Of a stretch of 64,000 nt of DNA, positions 41,265 to 50,711 are shown piece after piece (the stretch's first letter is position 1; each line of letters starts with the position of its first letter). Both the position numbers and the translations under genes were made by a program. The notes under the pieces were generated by a model that saw nothing but the letters and a program-made list of their open reading frames with translations, had not been told where the DNA came from and made no database searches. The stretch lies in contig CAWACW010000011.1 in NCBI GenBank assembly GCA_963780635.1, positions 806,001-870,000 on the forward strand, given 5' to 3'. Source of the DNA: DATEPR01 sp963780635 (lineage in GTDB: Bacteria; Actinomycetota; Actinomycetes; Mycobacteriales; Pseudonocardiaceae).

Positions 41265-42695
41265 ATGACCTTGTCCACCGATGCCGTCTCGACCGGCCGA
41301 ACGCACCGGTCCGCACCGCCAGGCCTGGTCCTGGCCGTGCTCGTCACCTGCCAGCTGATGCTCGCGCTGGACGTGACCGTGATGAACGTGGCGCTGCCAC
41401 GAATCCAGGCCGATCTGCACTTCTCCGCCACCGGCCTGTCCTGGGTGATCAACGCCTACACGCTCGTCTTCGGCGGCCTGCTGCTGCTCGGCGGCCGGGC
41501 CGGCGACGTGTTCGGCAGGCGGCGGCTGTTCATCGGCGGGCTCGTGCTGTTCACGGTCGCGTCGCTGACCGGCGGGCTGGCGTCCTCCGCAGGCTGGCTG
41601 CTGGCCGCGCGTGTCGCGCAGGGCCTTGGCGCGGCCGCCGCGGGCCCGAACACGATCGCGCTGATCAGCACGACGTTCACCGAGCCCGCCCAGCGGATCC
41701 GCGCGCTGTCGATCTTCTCCGGCATGGCCACCGGCGGGTTCGCGATCGGGTTGATCGTCGGCGGCCTGCTCACCGAGTGGACCTCCTGGCGGGCGGTGCT
41801 GTTCATCAACATCCCGCTCGGCATCACCGTCATCGTGCTGGCCGCGCGCGTGCTCACCGAACCGGCCCGGCAGAGCGGCAGGCTCGACCTGCCAGGTGCC
41901 GTCACCGCCACGGCGGGCATCGGCGCCGTCGTCTACGCGTTCATCCGGGCGGCTGCCACGGGCTGGGGCGACGCGGGCACGCTCGGCATGCTCGGTGCCG
42001 GGGTGCTGGTGCTGGTCGCGTTCGTGCTGTGGGAGCGGCGGGCCGCACAGCCGCTGCTGCCGTTGCGGCTGTTCGCCGACCGCGACCGGGCCGCCGCGCT
42101 GGTGAACTTCTTCCTCGGCCCGATGGCGATGTTCGCGTGCTTCTTCTTCCTCACGCAGTACCTGCAGGACGTGCTGCACCTGTCACCGCTGACCACCGGG
42201 TTCGCGTTCCTGCCGATGGTGGTGCCGCTGTTCGCCATGACGCGGCTGATGCCCAGGCTGTTGCCCAGGTTCGGCCCGAAGCCGCTGACCCTGGCCGGTT
42301 CCGCCCTGATGGCCGCGGGCGTCGCCTGGCTGAGCACGGTAGCCCCGGACAGTGGCTACGCGAGCGACCTGCTCGGCCCGATGGTCCTGCTCGGCCTCGG
42401 TGGCGGGCTCGGGTTCTCGCCGCTCAACGTGGTGATCATGAGCACGGTGCCCGCCCGCGACGCAGGAGCCGCGGGAGGTGTCCTGCAGACCATGCAGAAC
42501 GTCGGCGCCACCCTGGGCCTGGCCGTCCTGGTCACGGTGTTCGGCACCGCGAGCAGGCACGCGGCAGCCGGCGGAGCCGACGCGACGCACGCCCTGGTCA
42601 GCGGAATGACCCCGGCGTTCGAGCTGTCCGTCGTGTTCGCGGCGGTCAGTTTCGTGGTGGCGCTGACGTTCCGTCGACGCCCTCGGGCCACGTGA
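41265..42695 (+). CDS. MFS multidrug efflux transporter (DHA2/QacA-EmrB type, 14 helices)
   Basis: A 476-residue proton-coupled exporter. Motif C-like and N-terminal signatures are LDVTVMNVALPRIQADL and SWVINAYTLVFGGLLLLGGR; motif A is GRAGDVFGRRRLF. The hydropathy fits 14 helices. ATG 41265 follows GGGGG and starts MTLSTDAVS; the frame before it covers operator O2. Likely substrates are cationic or amphipathic drugs, or a secreted metabolite; the ligand is unknown. Confidence 0.9.
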   Translation: MTLSTDAVSTGRTHRSAPPGLVLAVLVTCQLMLALDVTVMNVALPRIQADLHFSATGLSWVINAYTLVFGGLLLLGGRAGDVFGRRRLFIGGLVLFTVASLTGGLASSAGWLLAARVAQGLGAAAAGPNTIALISTTFTEPAQRIRALSIFSGMATGGFAIGLIVGGLLTEWTSWRAVLFINIPLGITVIVLAARVLTEPARQSGRLDLPGAVTATAGIGAVVYAFIRAAATGWGDAGTLGMLGAGVLVLVAFVLWERRAAQPLLPLRLFADRDRAAALVNFFLGPMAMFACFFFLTQYLQDVLHLSPLTTGFAFLPMVVPLFAMTRLMPRLLPRFGPKPLTLAGSALMAAGVAWLSTVAPDSGYASDLLGPMVLLGLGGGLGFSPLNVVIMSTVPARDAGAAGGVLQTMQNVGATLGLAVLVTVFGTASRHAAAGGADATHALVSGMTPAFELSVVFAAVSFVVALTFRRRPRAT

Positions 42696-42844
42696 CACAG
42701 GTCGCACTCGTCGATTCGCCCCGAGGCCGCGGTGAACGAGAACGTGGCCCATGCCCGGTAGGGCTCCGCATCGTGCATAAGCCGCCGGACATGGTCGGTC
42801 TGTTCGACGCTCGGCCTCGACGCTCGGCCTGTTCGGCGCTCGGT

Positions 42845-44647
42845 CTATTTGACGCAGGGGATGCTGCTGCCATCCAGCGGGCTGGGTGCGTTGACATTGC
42901 TGCCGGGCGCCTCGCTGGCGAGAGCCGCCGGGTTCGGGGTCGCGGGCGGGGCGCCGCCGAGGCTGGTGGGGAGCACGAAACCGGTACCCAGCACGACCCG
43001 CACGTGGCTGCCAGCCAACGACGACTGCTGCACGGTCGCGTTGCCGAGCAGACCGGCCACGCTGGTCGCGGTGGCCCGCATCCGGGTGGTGTCGTACTCG
43101 ACGACCGTCTCGCTCTCCAGCGACTCGGTGCTCGCCGTGCCCCTGGTGAATCCCTTGCCCGCCAACGCCGTCGCCACCTTGCCCGCGATCCCGCCCTGGC
43201 CGGACCGGTTCACCACGTCGACCACACCGGTCGCGGCGGGCGACGGCGTAGCCGGGGTGGACGTGGCCGGCGGCGAGACGCCCAGCAACTGCTTCACCTC
43301 GGCCTGGATCACCGGCACGTTCACGATGTTCACGTCACCGATCGTCCCGCCGAGGTCCGCGAAGCGCTGCACCGGCAGGGTGTTGTAGGTGATGTGGCCA
43401 CCGGTCAGATTGGACGCCTCCTGTGCGAACTCAAGCAGGTCCAGGCCGCTGTCGATCGCGGTGTTCTCCTTGGCCACGGCCAGGATCTCGCTGATCTTCG
43501 CCGGGTTCGTGAACGTGCCCGCCTGACGCAGTTGGTAGGCCAGCGACGAGATGAACGCCTGCTGGCGGCGGTCGCGGTCCAGGTCGGTGAAGTTGTGGTA
43601 GTAGAAGTCGCCGCGCACGTTGTCCCGGCGCTGCCGGACGAACGCAAGCGCTTGCGACGCGTTGATCCGCTGCATGCCGGCCGGGAAGTTGGCACCGGAG
43701 TACGTGTCGTGCGTCGGCTTGACCAGGCACACCGTGATCGGTTGCACGACCTGCGCGATCTGGAAGAACGCGACCAGGGTCACCTCGATGAAGTGGTCGA
43801 TCGGGATGCCGCCGAGGAACTGGCTGACGGTGTCGGCCTGCTCCTTGCGGCCGGCGTCGCGGGCCTGCTGCTCCAGCGTCGCGCCCTTGAGGCCCTTGGC
43901 CCGCAGCTTGGTGTAGGCCTCATCGCGGGCGAGGCCGTAGGCCTGCTTGATCTTTTCCTTGCACACGCCGTCCGGGCAGCCGGGCAGGCTGACGTAGTCG
44001 TCGCGCGGGATCGAGATCTCCACCGCCTGGCCCTGCGCGGGCACGTGCAGCAGCATCAGCACGTTCGCGTTGAACCCGCCGACGCTGTCGTCACCCGCGT
44101 GCAGCGCGTTGTAGATGTTCTGCGGCAACGGGTTGCCGTTCTCGTCCAGCCTGCTGTCCAGCCCCATGATCAGGATGTTCGTGTCGCCGTGCAGCGACTT
44201 GCGCTCGGTGGGGCTGATGAGCGCGTCCGACTTGTGGACGGCCGTGTTGAAGGTGCTGTACTGAGTCCACGTATAGCCGGTCACACTCAGCACCAGCAGC
44301 GACACCAGGCCCAGCACCGTGTAGCCGGCCACGGCCGCGAGCCTGCGGCCGGTCCGGCGGCGCGGCGGCGGACCGGCAGCGGCGGCCTGGGTCGGGGCCG
44401 ATGGCGGCGGTGGTTCGGGCGTGAGGACATCGGTCTGGTCGTCGGTGAAGGCAACGCCGTCGAAATGGCCCGCACCCTCGATGACCTCGGTCGGATCGTC
44501 GGCGTGATGGGCGATCGCGGGCTTGCGGATCGCGCGCCGCACGGCCGTCCGCCTGGCCTTCGTCGTGGGCGTGTTCTCGGGCGCGGGCCCGCGGGGTGGG
44601 TCGCCGGACTCATCCTGGCGGGGTTCATCCCGGTCGCCCTCGCCCAC
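42845..44647 (-). CDS. LytR-CpsA-Psr (LCP) cell-wall polymer ligase with LytR_C domain
   Basis: A 600-residue membrane-anchored phosphotransferase attaching polymers (arabinogalactan or teichoic-type) to peptidoglycan. After a ~100-residue Pro-rich cytoplasmic tail comes one helix (104-126), then the extracytoplasmic LCP domain with NILIMGLDSR, the key Arg in VEISIPRDDYVSLPG, and FVRQRRDNVRGD. A LytR_C domain (about 460-570, VDVVNRSGQGGIAGKVATAL) follows. GTG 44647 has GGGAGG upstream. The tail ends with Ser/Pro-rich residues. Confidence 0.9.
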   Translation of the reverse strand: MGEGDRDEPRQDESGDPPRGPAPENTPTTKARRTAVRRAIRKPAIAHHADDPTEVIEGAGHFDGVAFTDDQTDVLTPEPPPPSAPTQAAAAGPPPRRRTGRRLAAVAGYTVLGLVSLLVLSVTGYTWTQYSTFNTAVHKSDALISPTERKSLHGDTNILIMGLDSRLDENGNPLPQNIYNALHAGDDSVGGFNANVLMLLHVPAQGQAVEISIPRDDYVSLPGCPDGVCKEKIKQAYGLARDEAYTKLRAKGLKGATLEQQARDAGRKEQADTVSQFLGGIPIDHFIEVTLVAFFQIAQVVQPITVCLVKPTHDTYSGANFPAGMQRINASQALAFVRQRRDNVRGDFYYHNFTDLDRDRRQQAFISSLAYQLRQAGTFTNPAKISEILAVAKENTAIDSGLDLLEFAQEASNLTGGHITYNTLPVQRFADLGGTIGDVNIVNVPVIQAEVKQLLGVSPPATSTPATPSPAATGVVDVVNRSGQGGIAGKVATALAGKGFTRGTASTESLESETVVEYDTTRMRATATSVAGLLGNATVQQSSLAGSHVRVVLGTGFVLPTSLGGAPPATPNPAALASEAPGSNVNAPSPLDGSSIPCVK

Positions 44648-44810
44648 GAAACCTCCCTGCTAGGTCGCCGGTCGCGGACTGCGGCAACTCCACGTAACCG
44701 AGACGGGTCACGCGTTGACCCGGAATGGGGACGCACGAGACCGCCGCTCGGTTGCCTGCTGTCACCCATCTGATGCGCGACGAGCCTGTCACAGCGGTGT
44801 CGCGGGCTGG

Positions 44811-45341
44811 TCAGCGGTGTTCGTGTAGCAGCAACAAGGCATAAGCGGCAATGCTCTGCGCGTCGGTGATCTCACCCAACGTGATCATCTGTTCCAGGGC
44901 TGATCGGGTGAACCACGCGCAGCGCATGTCCTGCTCCTCGGCCTCGCGCTCCGGGGCGCCCTCGGTCAGCCCGGTCGCCAGGAACACATGGCCACGCTGA
45001 CTGCTCATACCGGCGGCCACATCCAGCATGCCGATCTCGGTCAGCTCGCGTGCTCGCAGCCCGGTCTCCTCGCGTAGCTCGCGCCCGGCCAACTCGGCAG
45101 GCTCGGCGTCCGCCCGGTCCGGCGCGGTGCCCTGCGGGAACTCCCAGCGCCGCATCCCGAGTGGGTAGCGGAACTGCTCGACCAGGGCCACTTCGTCACC
45201 GCGCAGGGCGATCACCAGGGCGTAGTGCGGCTTGTCGATCACGCCGTAGATGCCGGGGCTGCCGTCCGGCAGCCGGATGTCGTCCTCGCGCACCGTCATC
45301 CACGGATTGGCATAGACCTGCCGGGAGCGCACCTGTTCCAT
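44811..45341 (-). CDS. Nudix hydrolase (ADP-ribose pyrophosphatase-like)
   Basis: A 176-residue Nudix protein. The Nudix box is visible around AELAGRELREETGL, with the metal-binding REEtG core; upstream HYALVIALRGDEVALVEQFRYPLG is typical of ADP-sugar/ADP-ribose pyrophosphatases. It probably cleaves a nucleotide sugar or ADP-ribose. Divergent from nucS with 44 bp between, so the two starts share a promoter region. Confidence 0.85.
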   Translation of the reverse strand: MEQVRSRQVYANPWMTVREDDIRLPDGSPGIYGVIDKPHYALVIALRGDEVALVEQFRYPLGMRRWEFPQGTAPDRADAEPAELAGRELREETGLRARELTEIGMLDVAAGMSSQRGHVFLATGLTEGAPEREAEEQDMRCAWFTRSALEQMITLGEITDAQSIAAYALLLLHEHR

Positions 45342-45372
45342 GACCGCGATGATGCCCGAGCGGACGATCTCC

Positions 45373-45378
45373 TACCCT
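45373..45378 (+). promoter_or_regulatory. -10 box (TACCCT), leaderless start of nucS
   Basis: TACCCT ends 7 nt before GTG 45386 with no ribosome site between. Confidence 0.5.
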
Positions 45379-45385
45379 GGCTGGC

Positions 45386-46045
45386 GTGCGTCTCGTGATT
45401 GCCCGCTGCCAGGTGGACTACGTCGGCCGCCTGACCGCGCACCTGCCGATGGCTCAGCGGCTGCTGCTGGTCAAGGCCGACGGATCGGTGTCGGTGCATT
45501 CCGACGACCGTGCCTACAAGCCGCTGAACTGGATGAGCCCGCCGTGCTGGCTGATCGACGACGGTGAGATCTGGACCGTGCAGAACAAGGCCGGCGAGAA
45601 ACTCGTGATCACGATGACCGACGTGCTGCACGATTCCGCGCACGAACTCGGCGCGGAACCGGGCCTGATCAAGGACGGCGTCGAGGCGCACCTGCAGGAG
45701 CTGCTCGCCGAGCACATCACCACGCTCGGCGACGGCTGGTCGCTGGTCCGCCGCGAGTACCCGACCGCCATCGGCCCGGTGGACATCCTGTGCCGCGACG
45801 ACACCGGCGCCTCGGTCGCCGTGGAGATCAAGCGACGCGGCGAGATCGACGGCGTCGAACAGCTGACCCGCTACCTCGAACTGCTCAACCGAGACCCGCT
45901 GCTCTCCCCGGTCCGCGGCGTCTACGCGGCCCAGCTGATCAAACCGCAGGCCCGCACACTGGCCGAGGACCGGGGCATCCGCTGCGTCACCCTGGACTAC
46001 GACACGCTGCGCGGCATCGCGAGCGACGAGTTCCGCCTGTTCTGA
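45386..46045 (+). CDS. nucS: Mismatch-specific endonuclease NucS/EndoMS
   Basis: A 219-residue nuclease central to non-canonical mismatch repair in actinobacteria that lack MutS/MutL. The N-terminal DNA-binding domain starts MRLVIARCQVDYVGRLTAHLP; the C-terminal RecB-like nuclease domain has the acidic/Lys set GPVDILCRD and VAVEIKRRGEIDGVEQL. The C-terminus LDYDTLRG...FRLF fits the beta-clamp-interacting tail region of the family. GTG 45386 is immediately after a -10 box. Confidence 0.94.
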   Translation: MRLVIARCQVDYVGRLTAHLPMAQRLLLVKADGSVSVHSDDRAYKPLNWMSPPCWLIDDGEIWTVQNKAGEKLVITMTDVLHDSAHELGAEPGLIKDGVEAHLQELLAEHITTLGDGWSLVRREYPTAIGPVDILCRDDTGASVAVEIKRRGEIDGVEQLTRYLELLNRDPLLSPVRGVYAAQLIKPQARTLAEDRGIRCVTLDYDTLRGIASDEFRLF

Positions 46046-46131
46046 GAACTGTCCACCTACTGTCAGGTCGTTCCGGCGTCACCGGCACACCCCTCGCACG
46101 TATCCATTGCGGGCAGAGGGGATGCGTTGTG

Positions 46132-46704
46132 ATGAGCGGTCGGGAACCGAACAGACGAGTCGATCCACAGGTGAAGTCCGACAACAACGGACGGTATGTC
46201 GTGATCGCGGCCTGCATCACCGCCGTGCTCGGCTTGGTCGGCGTGATCATCGCGACGTTCGGGCACGGGACCACGACCGCTTCGCCACCGAAGGTGATCA
46301 CCATCGCTGGCTGCTCGAAGCCGACGCTGACGATCACGTCGCCGCGGGCCGGCGAGCAGGTGGCAGGTCAGGCCGGGGTCCGGGTCACCGGGACAGCGTG
46401 CGGGTTGAGCGGGGATTCCGGGTGGCTGTTCGACAGCGACACGATCGACAAGTACTACTACGAGGTCTACCCGGACGATCCCGGCCCGGTGGTCGAGAGC
46501 AACGGTTCCTGGGCGACCGTCGACCAGCCGATCGGCGACCCGGCGGACCGCCACAAGTCCTACGACCTCACGCTGGTGCTCGCTTCCCCGTCGTGTGCCG
46601 ACGCGCTCCGGGCGCTGCAACCGACCAACGGTGACCTCAAGACACTCGCGTTCCCGGCCGGGTGCCGGATCGCCGGGCAGGTCCGGGTGCTCGTCACCGG
46701 CTGA
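46132..46704 (+). CDS. Membrane-anchored hypothetical protein
   Basis: A 190-residue protein with a short basic N-terminus, one membrane helix (VVIAACITAVLGLVGVIIATF, about 24-44) and an exported domain of ~140 residues with four Cys (AGCSKPTLTIT, GTACGLSG, SPSCADAL, AGCRIAGQ) that could form two disulphides. The pattern of beta segments suggests a small beta domain. No family recognised. ATG 46132 (or GTG 46129) follows GAGGGGA. Confidence 0.7.
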   Translation: MSGREPNRRVDPQVKSDNNGRYVVIAACITAVLGLVGVIIATFGHGTTTASPPKVITIAGCSKPTLTITSPRAGEQVAGQAGVRVTGTACGLSGDSGWLFDSDTIDKYYYEVYPDDPGPVVESNGSWATVDQPIGDPADRHKSYDLTLVLASPSCADALRALQPTNGDLKTLAFPAGCRIAGQVRVLVTG

Positions 46705-46757
46705 CGGCCGGACGCCGCCTCGGCCACGGGTGGAACTCGTCCGTCCCGACCGACTGG

Positions 46758-47753
46758 CTAGCCGTGGCCGCGGCGGAAGCGCTCGGCCAGTTGCGGGTCG
46801 TCCTCCCACCACAGCCGGGGCGCGGTCGGCCCGCCGGTCTCCGGGTCGGATGGCAGCGCGGCGGCCAGGGCGTCCTGCTCGTCGAGCTGCTTGTCGATCT
46901 CGGCGGCCTCTTCGGCGTCGTCGTGCGCCATTCGCTTCATCAGCGCACCGAGGAACGGCAACCCGGCCAGGTCGCCGACCAGCCACAGCGTGCCCGCGCC
47001 GAAGATCTGGTCGTTGCGCAGCGTCGGGCCCCAGTCCCGGGCGACGCCCTGGTACCAGGCCTCGGCGATGATGTGCGGGTTGAGCCACAGCACCAGACCC
47101 AGGGCCGCGTCGAAGATCACCTCGACGAACGTGATGACCACCGAGATCAGGTGCGGGTACTTGTGCGGCACCGGGTCCAGCTGCAGCCGGCTGTAGAAGT
47201 AGAGGAAGCCGACGAGCAGAATCGCCAGCCGGCTGACGTGGTCGACGACACTGTTGGCCAGCACCGTCGGGTACCAGTTGGTGAAGTACAGCAGCCACGG
47301 CGTGGCCACCAGCAGCAGCGATGCCGTCGCCGGGAACGTCAGCGCGCGGGCCGCCCGGCTGGCCTGGATCCGGCGCAACCGGTCCACGCCCGCGTCCGGC
47401 AGCGTGGCCAGCGCCAGGGCGAACGGGGAGCTGAGCGCCAGGCACAGCGGCACGACCATCAGCATCGTGATGACGTCGGCCGCGCGCACCCAGAACAGCG
47501 TGTCGGCGTAGACGCCGAAGAACGAGCAACCCATCAGCGTGATGAGGCCCATGCCGCCCGTGAACGCGTAGTTGCGCGACCGCGGCCACACCGAACCGGT
47601 TCGCTGCGCATAGGTGTGCACCGCGGCCACATAGCCGAACCCGATCACGACGACGAACGCGATCGTCGGCAGGTCCGCGGTCCACGAGGTGAAGACCCTG
47701 GTCAGATCCAGGGGCGGCAGGTGCGGGTAGCTCGAGTTCACGATCTGCGGCAC
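46758..47753 (-). CDS. Cytochrome c oxidase assembly protein (CtaG family)
   Basis: A 331-residue polytopic protein with about seven helices, matching the caa3-type CtaG family: YAFTGGMGLITLMGCSFFGVY, then ALSSPFALAL, HLISVVITFVEVIFD and GDLAGLPFLGALMK. It helps deliver copper to or assemble cytochrome oxidase. The C-terminal ~60 residues are charged and cytoplasmic. The start has no strong ribosome site. Confidence 0.85.
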   Translation of the reverse strand: MPQIVNSSYPHLPPLDLTRVFTSWTADLPTIAFVVVIGFGYVAAVHTYAQRTGSVWPRSRNYAFTGGMGLITLMGCSFFGVYADTLFWVRAADVITMLMVVPLCLALSSPFALALATLPDAGVDRLRRIQASRAARALTFPATASLLLVATPWLLYFTNWYPTVLANSVVDHVSRLAILLVGFLYFYSRLQLDPVPHKYPHLISVVITFVEVIFDAALGLVLWLNPHIIAEAWYQGVARDWGPTLRNDQIFGAGTLWLVGDLAGLPFLGALMKRMAHDDAEEAAEIDKQLDEQDALAAALPSDPETGGPTAPRLWWEDDPQLAERFRRGHG

Positions 47754-47808
47754 GTCCCCAGTGTCGCCCCGCGGACGTACTGCCCGTGTTTCGGGTGCGG
47801 AAACGAGA

Positions 47809-47839
47809 AACGACCGGCCCTCGGGACGGGCCGGTCGTT
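47809..47839 (-). terminator. Terminator downstream of the 34-aa gene
   Basis: aacgaccggccc and gggccggtcgtt (12-bp arms) with a 7-nt loop. Read on the minus strand it is followed by tctcgtttc, closing the small gene at 47853-47957 before ctaG. Confidence 0.85.
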
Positions 47840-47852
47840 CCTGCCGCTGCCG

Positions 47853-47957
47853 TCAGTGCCGGGGGGTCTGCTGCCGGAACTGGACGGCTGGATTGAAGCT
47901 CCGCCGGGCCTGGGAGTCCACCCACCGGAGCAACCGGGTGCGCAGTGCGGTTCGCAT
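47853..47957 (-). CDS. Small basic protein, 34 aa (hypothetical)
   Basis: ATG 47957 with a well-placed GAGGAGC site opens a 34-residue frame: MRTALRTRLLRWVDSQ... ending RQQTPRH. The N-terminal half would form a basic amphipathic helix. It is framed by its own ribosome site and a strong terminator 14 bp past the stop, which argues for a real small gene although no family is recognised. Confidence 0.5.
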   Translation of the reverse strand: MRTALRTRLLRWVDSQARRSFNPAVQFRQQTPRH

Positions 47958-48125
47958 GTCGTGCTCCTCACGTCTGGCTGTGGGGTCCGTACGACAAGTA
48001 CGACGCGGCCGCCTTCTGGATCGTTCCCGAAGCGGAGAGTGATCCACCCCACCGTATCCGCCACCCACAGCGGGCACCGTAGGCTCGGGTTACCCGACAG
48101 TACGGCGCGCCGTGGGGAGGCACCG

Positions 48126-49634
48126 ATGGCATTGCCCACCGTGGACGACAGTCCGACCGGCAGCGACGAGCCAGAACGCCGGTTCGACTCGATCGACCCC
48201 AGGACGGGCGAGATCGTCGGGTCGCATCCCGAACACACCGCCGCCGAGGTCCGCCGCCGAGTCGACGCGGCCCGCCCCGCGGCCGTGTGGTGGGCGGCAC
48301 TCGGGTTCGCGGGCCGCAGGCAGCGCCTGGACGCGTGGCGCACGCTGATCGCGCACCGCGTCGAGGAACTGGTCACGCTGATGTCCGCCGAGACCGGGAA
48401 ACCGGCCGACGACGCGCGGCTGGAACTGGTCCTGGTCATCGACCACCTGCGCTGGGCGGCGGCGAACGCGGAGAAGACGCTGCACCGGCGCTCGGTGCGC
48501 AGCGGCCTGCTGATGGCCAACCAGGCATCGACCATCGAGTACCAGCCGCATGGCGTGGTCGGTGTGATCGGCCCGTGGAACTACCCGGTGTTCACGCCGA
48601 TGGGCTCGATCGCCTACGCGCTGGCCGCGGGCAACGCCGTCGTGTTCAAGCCCAGCGAGTACACGCCCGGCGTCGGCGAGTGGCTCGCGGCCTCCTTCGC
48701 CGAGGTCGTATCCGAGCAGCCGGTGCTCCAAGTTGTCACTGGATCGGGTGAAACTGGCGCGGCTCTGTGCCGGGCCGGCGTCGGCAAGCTCGCGTTCACC
48801 GGTTCCGCGGCCACCGGCAGGCGCGTGCTGGCCGCCTGCGCCGAGACGCTGACCCCGGTGCTGATGGAGTGCGGCGGCAAGGATGCGCTGGTCGTGGCCG
48901 AGGATGCCGACATCGACGCGGCAGCGGACGCCACCGTCTGGGGCTCGATGGCCAACGCGGGCCAGACCTGTGCGGGCGTGGAACGGGTCTATGTCGTCGA
49001 GTCGCTGGCCGACGAGTTCGTCGCGAAGGTGGTCGCGAAGGTCCGGCCGCTGCGGACCGGCGCGCACCCGGGCGCGGACATCGGGCCGATGACCATGCCG
49101 TCCCAGGTGGACGTCGTACGCGGCCACATCGAGGACGCCCTGGCCCGGGGTGGCACCGCCGTGGTCGGTGGCCTGGAGTCGGTCCGGGCTCCCTACGTCA
49201 GCCCGGTCGTGCTCACCGACGTCCCGGAGGACTCGACGGCCCTCACGGAGGAGACGTTCGGCCCCGTCGTGGTGATCAACCGGGTGCGCTCCGACGACGA
49301 GGCGATCCGCCTGGCCAACGCCGGTCGGTATGCCCTGGGCGCGGCCGTGTTCTCTCGGTCGCACGGCCCGGAACTGGCCGCTCGCCTGCGCGCGGGCATG
49401 GTGTCGGTCAACTCCGTGCTCTCCTACGCCGCCATCCCGGCCCTGCCCTTCGGCGGCTCCGGCGACTCGGGTTTCGGCCGGATCCACGGCGAGGACGGGC
49501 TGCGCGAGTTCACCCGGCCGCAGTCCGTCACCCGGCAGCGGTTCCGGTCCCCGCTGCGGCCGATGAGCTTCTCCCGGGGTGGCAGGACGGTGCGCAGGCT
49601 GCTCCGGCTGGTGCGCCTGCGCTATGGCCGCTGA
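48126..49634 (+). CDS. Aldehyde dehydrogenase
   Basis: A 502-residue NAD(P)-dependent ALDH. Active-site elements: the substrate/cofactor segment GVVGVIGPWNYPVFTPMGS, Glu in LMECGGKDALVV, and the nucleophile Cys in NAGQTCAGVERVYV. NSVLSYAAIPALPFGGSGDSG is the C-terminal signature. The tail is basic (RTVRRLLRLVRLRYGR), which may attach it to membrane. ATG 48126; the very long frame upstream runs antisense to ctaG. The dhaKLM genes follow after 75 bp on the same strand and may be co-transcribed. Confidence 0.93.
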   Translation: MALPTVDDSPTGSDEPERRFDSIDPRTGEIVGSHPEHTAAEVRRRVDAARPAAVWWAALGFAGRRQRLDAWRTLIAHRVEELVTLMSAETGKPADDARLELVLVIDHLRWAAANAEKTLHRRSVRSGLLMANQASTIEYQPHGVVGVIGPWNYPVFTPMGSIAYALAAGNAVVFKPSEYTPGVGEWLAASFAEVVSEQPVLQVVTGSGETGAALCRAGVGKLAFTGSAATGRRVLAACAETLTPVLMECGGKDALVVAEDADIDAAADATVWGSMANAGQTCAGVERVYVVESLADEFVAKVVAKVRPLRTGAHPGADIGPMTMPSQVDVVRGHIEDALARGGTAVVGGLESVRAPYVSPVVLTDVPEDSTALTEETFGPVVVINRVRSDDEAIRLANAGRYALGAAVFSRSHGPELAARLRAGMVSVNSVLSYAAIPALPFGGSGDSGFGRIHGEDGLREFTRPQSVTRQRFRSPLRPMSFSRGGRTVRRLLRLVRLRYGR

Positions 49635-49709
49635 GCAGCCTGTAGCCAGGTGTAGAAAGGTGGGGAGAACCGGATCGGTGTGGATCCGGACCACGGAAGG
49701 CGCTGGACG

Positions 49710-50711
49710 ATGAAGAAGATCATCAACGACCCGTCGACCGTGGTGGTCGACTCGCTTCGTGGCATGGCAGTCGCCCACCAGGACCTCTTGCGTATCTCCA
49801 CCGACCCCGCTGTCATCGCCAGGGCCGACGGGCCCATCGACGGCAAGGTCGGTGTCGTCTCCGGCGGCGGCTCGGGCCATGAGCCACTGCACGGCGGATT
49901 CGTCGGGCGAGGCATGCTCGACGCCGCCGTTCCCGGTGCGGTGTTCACGTCACCGACGCCGGACGCCATCCTGTCCGCCATCCAGCAGGCCAACGGCGGT
50001 GCCGGGGTGCTGCTGATCGTCAAGAACTACACCGGTGACGTCCTCAACTTCGAGACCGCGGCCGAACTGGCCGAGGCCGAAGGTATCTCTGTGCGCTCCG
50101 TCGTGATCGACGACGACGTGGCCGTCAAGGACTCCACCTACACGGCAGGCAGGCGCGGTGTCGGCGGCACGGTGCTGCTGGAGAAGCTCGTCGGCGCGGC
50201 AGCCGAGCGCGGCGACGGCCTCGACGCCATCGAGGCACTGGCCAATCGAGTCATCGCAGGCGTCCGCTCGATGGGCCTCGCGCTGACGGCGCCGACCGTC
50301 CCGCACGTCGGTTCACCCAGCTTCGACCTGCCCGACGACGAGATCGAGGTCGGCATCGGCATCCACGGCGAGCCGGGCAGGGAGCGTGTGCCACTGGAGC
50401 CCGCCGACGCGCTCGTCGCGCGCCTGGTCGACGCCGTACTGTCCGATCTGCCCTTTGTCGGCGGCGACCGGGCGCTGCTGTTCACCAACTCGATGGGCGG
50501 CACGCCGCTGCTGGAGCTCTACCTCGCGCACGGCATCGCCGAGGGCCTGTTCGCCGACCGCGGTGTCGCTGTCGTCCGCAGGCTCGTCGGCCCTTACATC
50601 ACCAGCCTGGAAATGCAGGGCATGAGCATCACGGCGTTGAAGATGGACGACGAACTGACCGAACTCTGGGACGCGCCCGTGCATACGGCGGCGCTTCGTT
50701 GGGGGGTGTGA
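49710..50711 (+). CDS. dhaK: PTS-dependent dihydroxyacetone kinase, DhaK subunit
   Basis: A 333-residue subunit that binds dihydroxyacetone covalently through His219 (GIGIHGEPG). Substrate pocket residues lie in VVSGGGSGHEPLHGG; KNYTGDVLNFE is also conserved. Phosphate arrives from DhaL-ADP. ATG 49710, MKKIINDPSTVV, is the conserved start. The stop overlaps the dhaL ATG (TGATG). Confidence 0.96.
   Translation: MKKIINDPSTVVVDSLRGMAVAHQDLLRISTDPAVIARADGPIDGKVGVVSGGGSGHEPLHGGFVGRGMLDAAVPGAVFTSPTPDAILSAIQQANGGAGVLLIVKNYTGDVLNFETAAELAEAEGISVRSVVIDDDVAVKDSTYTAGRRGVGGTVLLEKLVGAAAERGDGLDAIEALANRVIAGVRSMGLALTAPTVPHVGSPSFDLPDDEIEVGIGIHGEPGRERVPLEPADALVARLVDAVLSDLPFVGGDRALLFTNSMGGTPLLELYLAHGIAEGLFADRGVAVVRRLVGPYITSLEMQGMSITALKMDDELTELWDAPVHTAALRWGV

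Noticed and set aside
41039..44773. 1244-aa plus-strand frame across TetR, MFS and LCP genes
   Set aside because: It runs antisense to the TetR and LCP genes and out of frame with MFS; all three real genes have clear family motifs.
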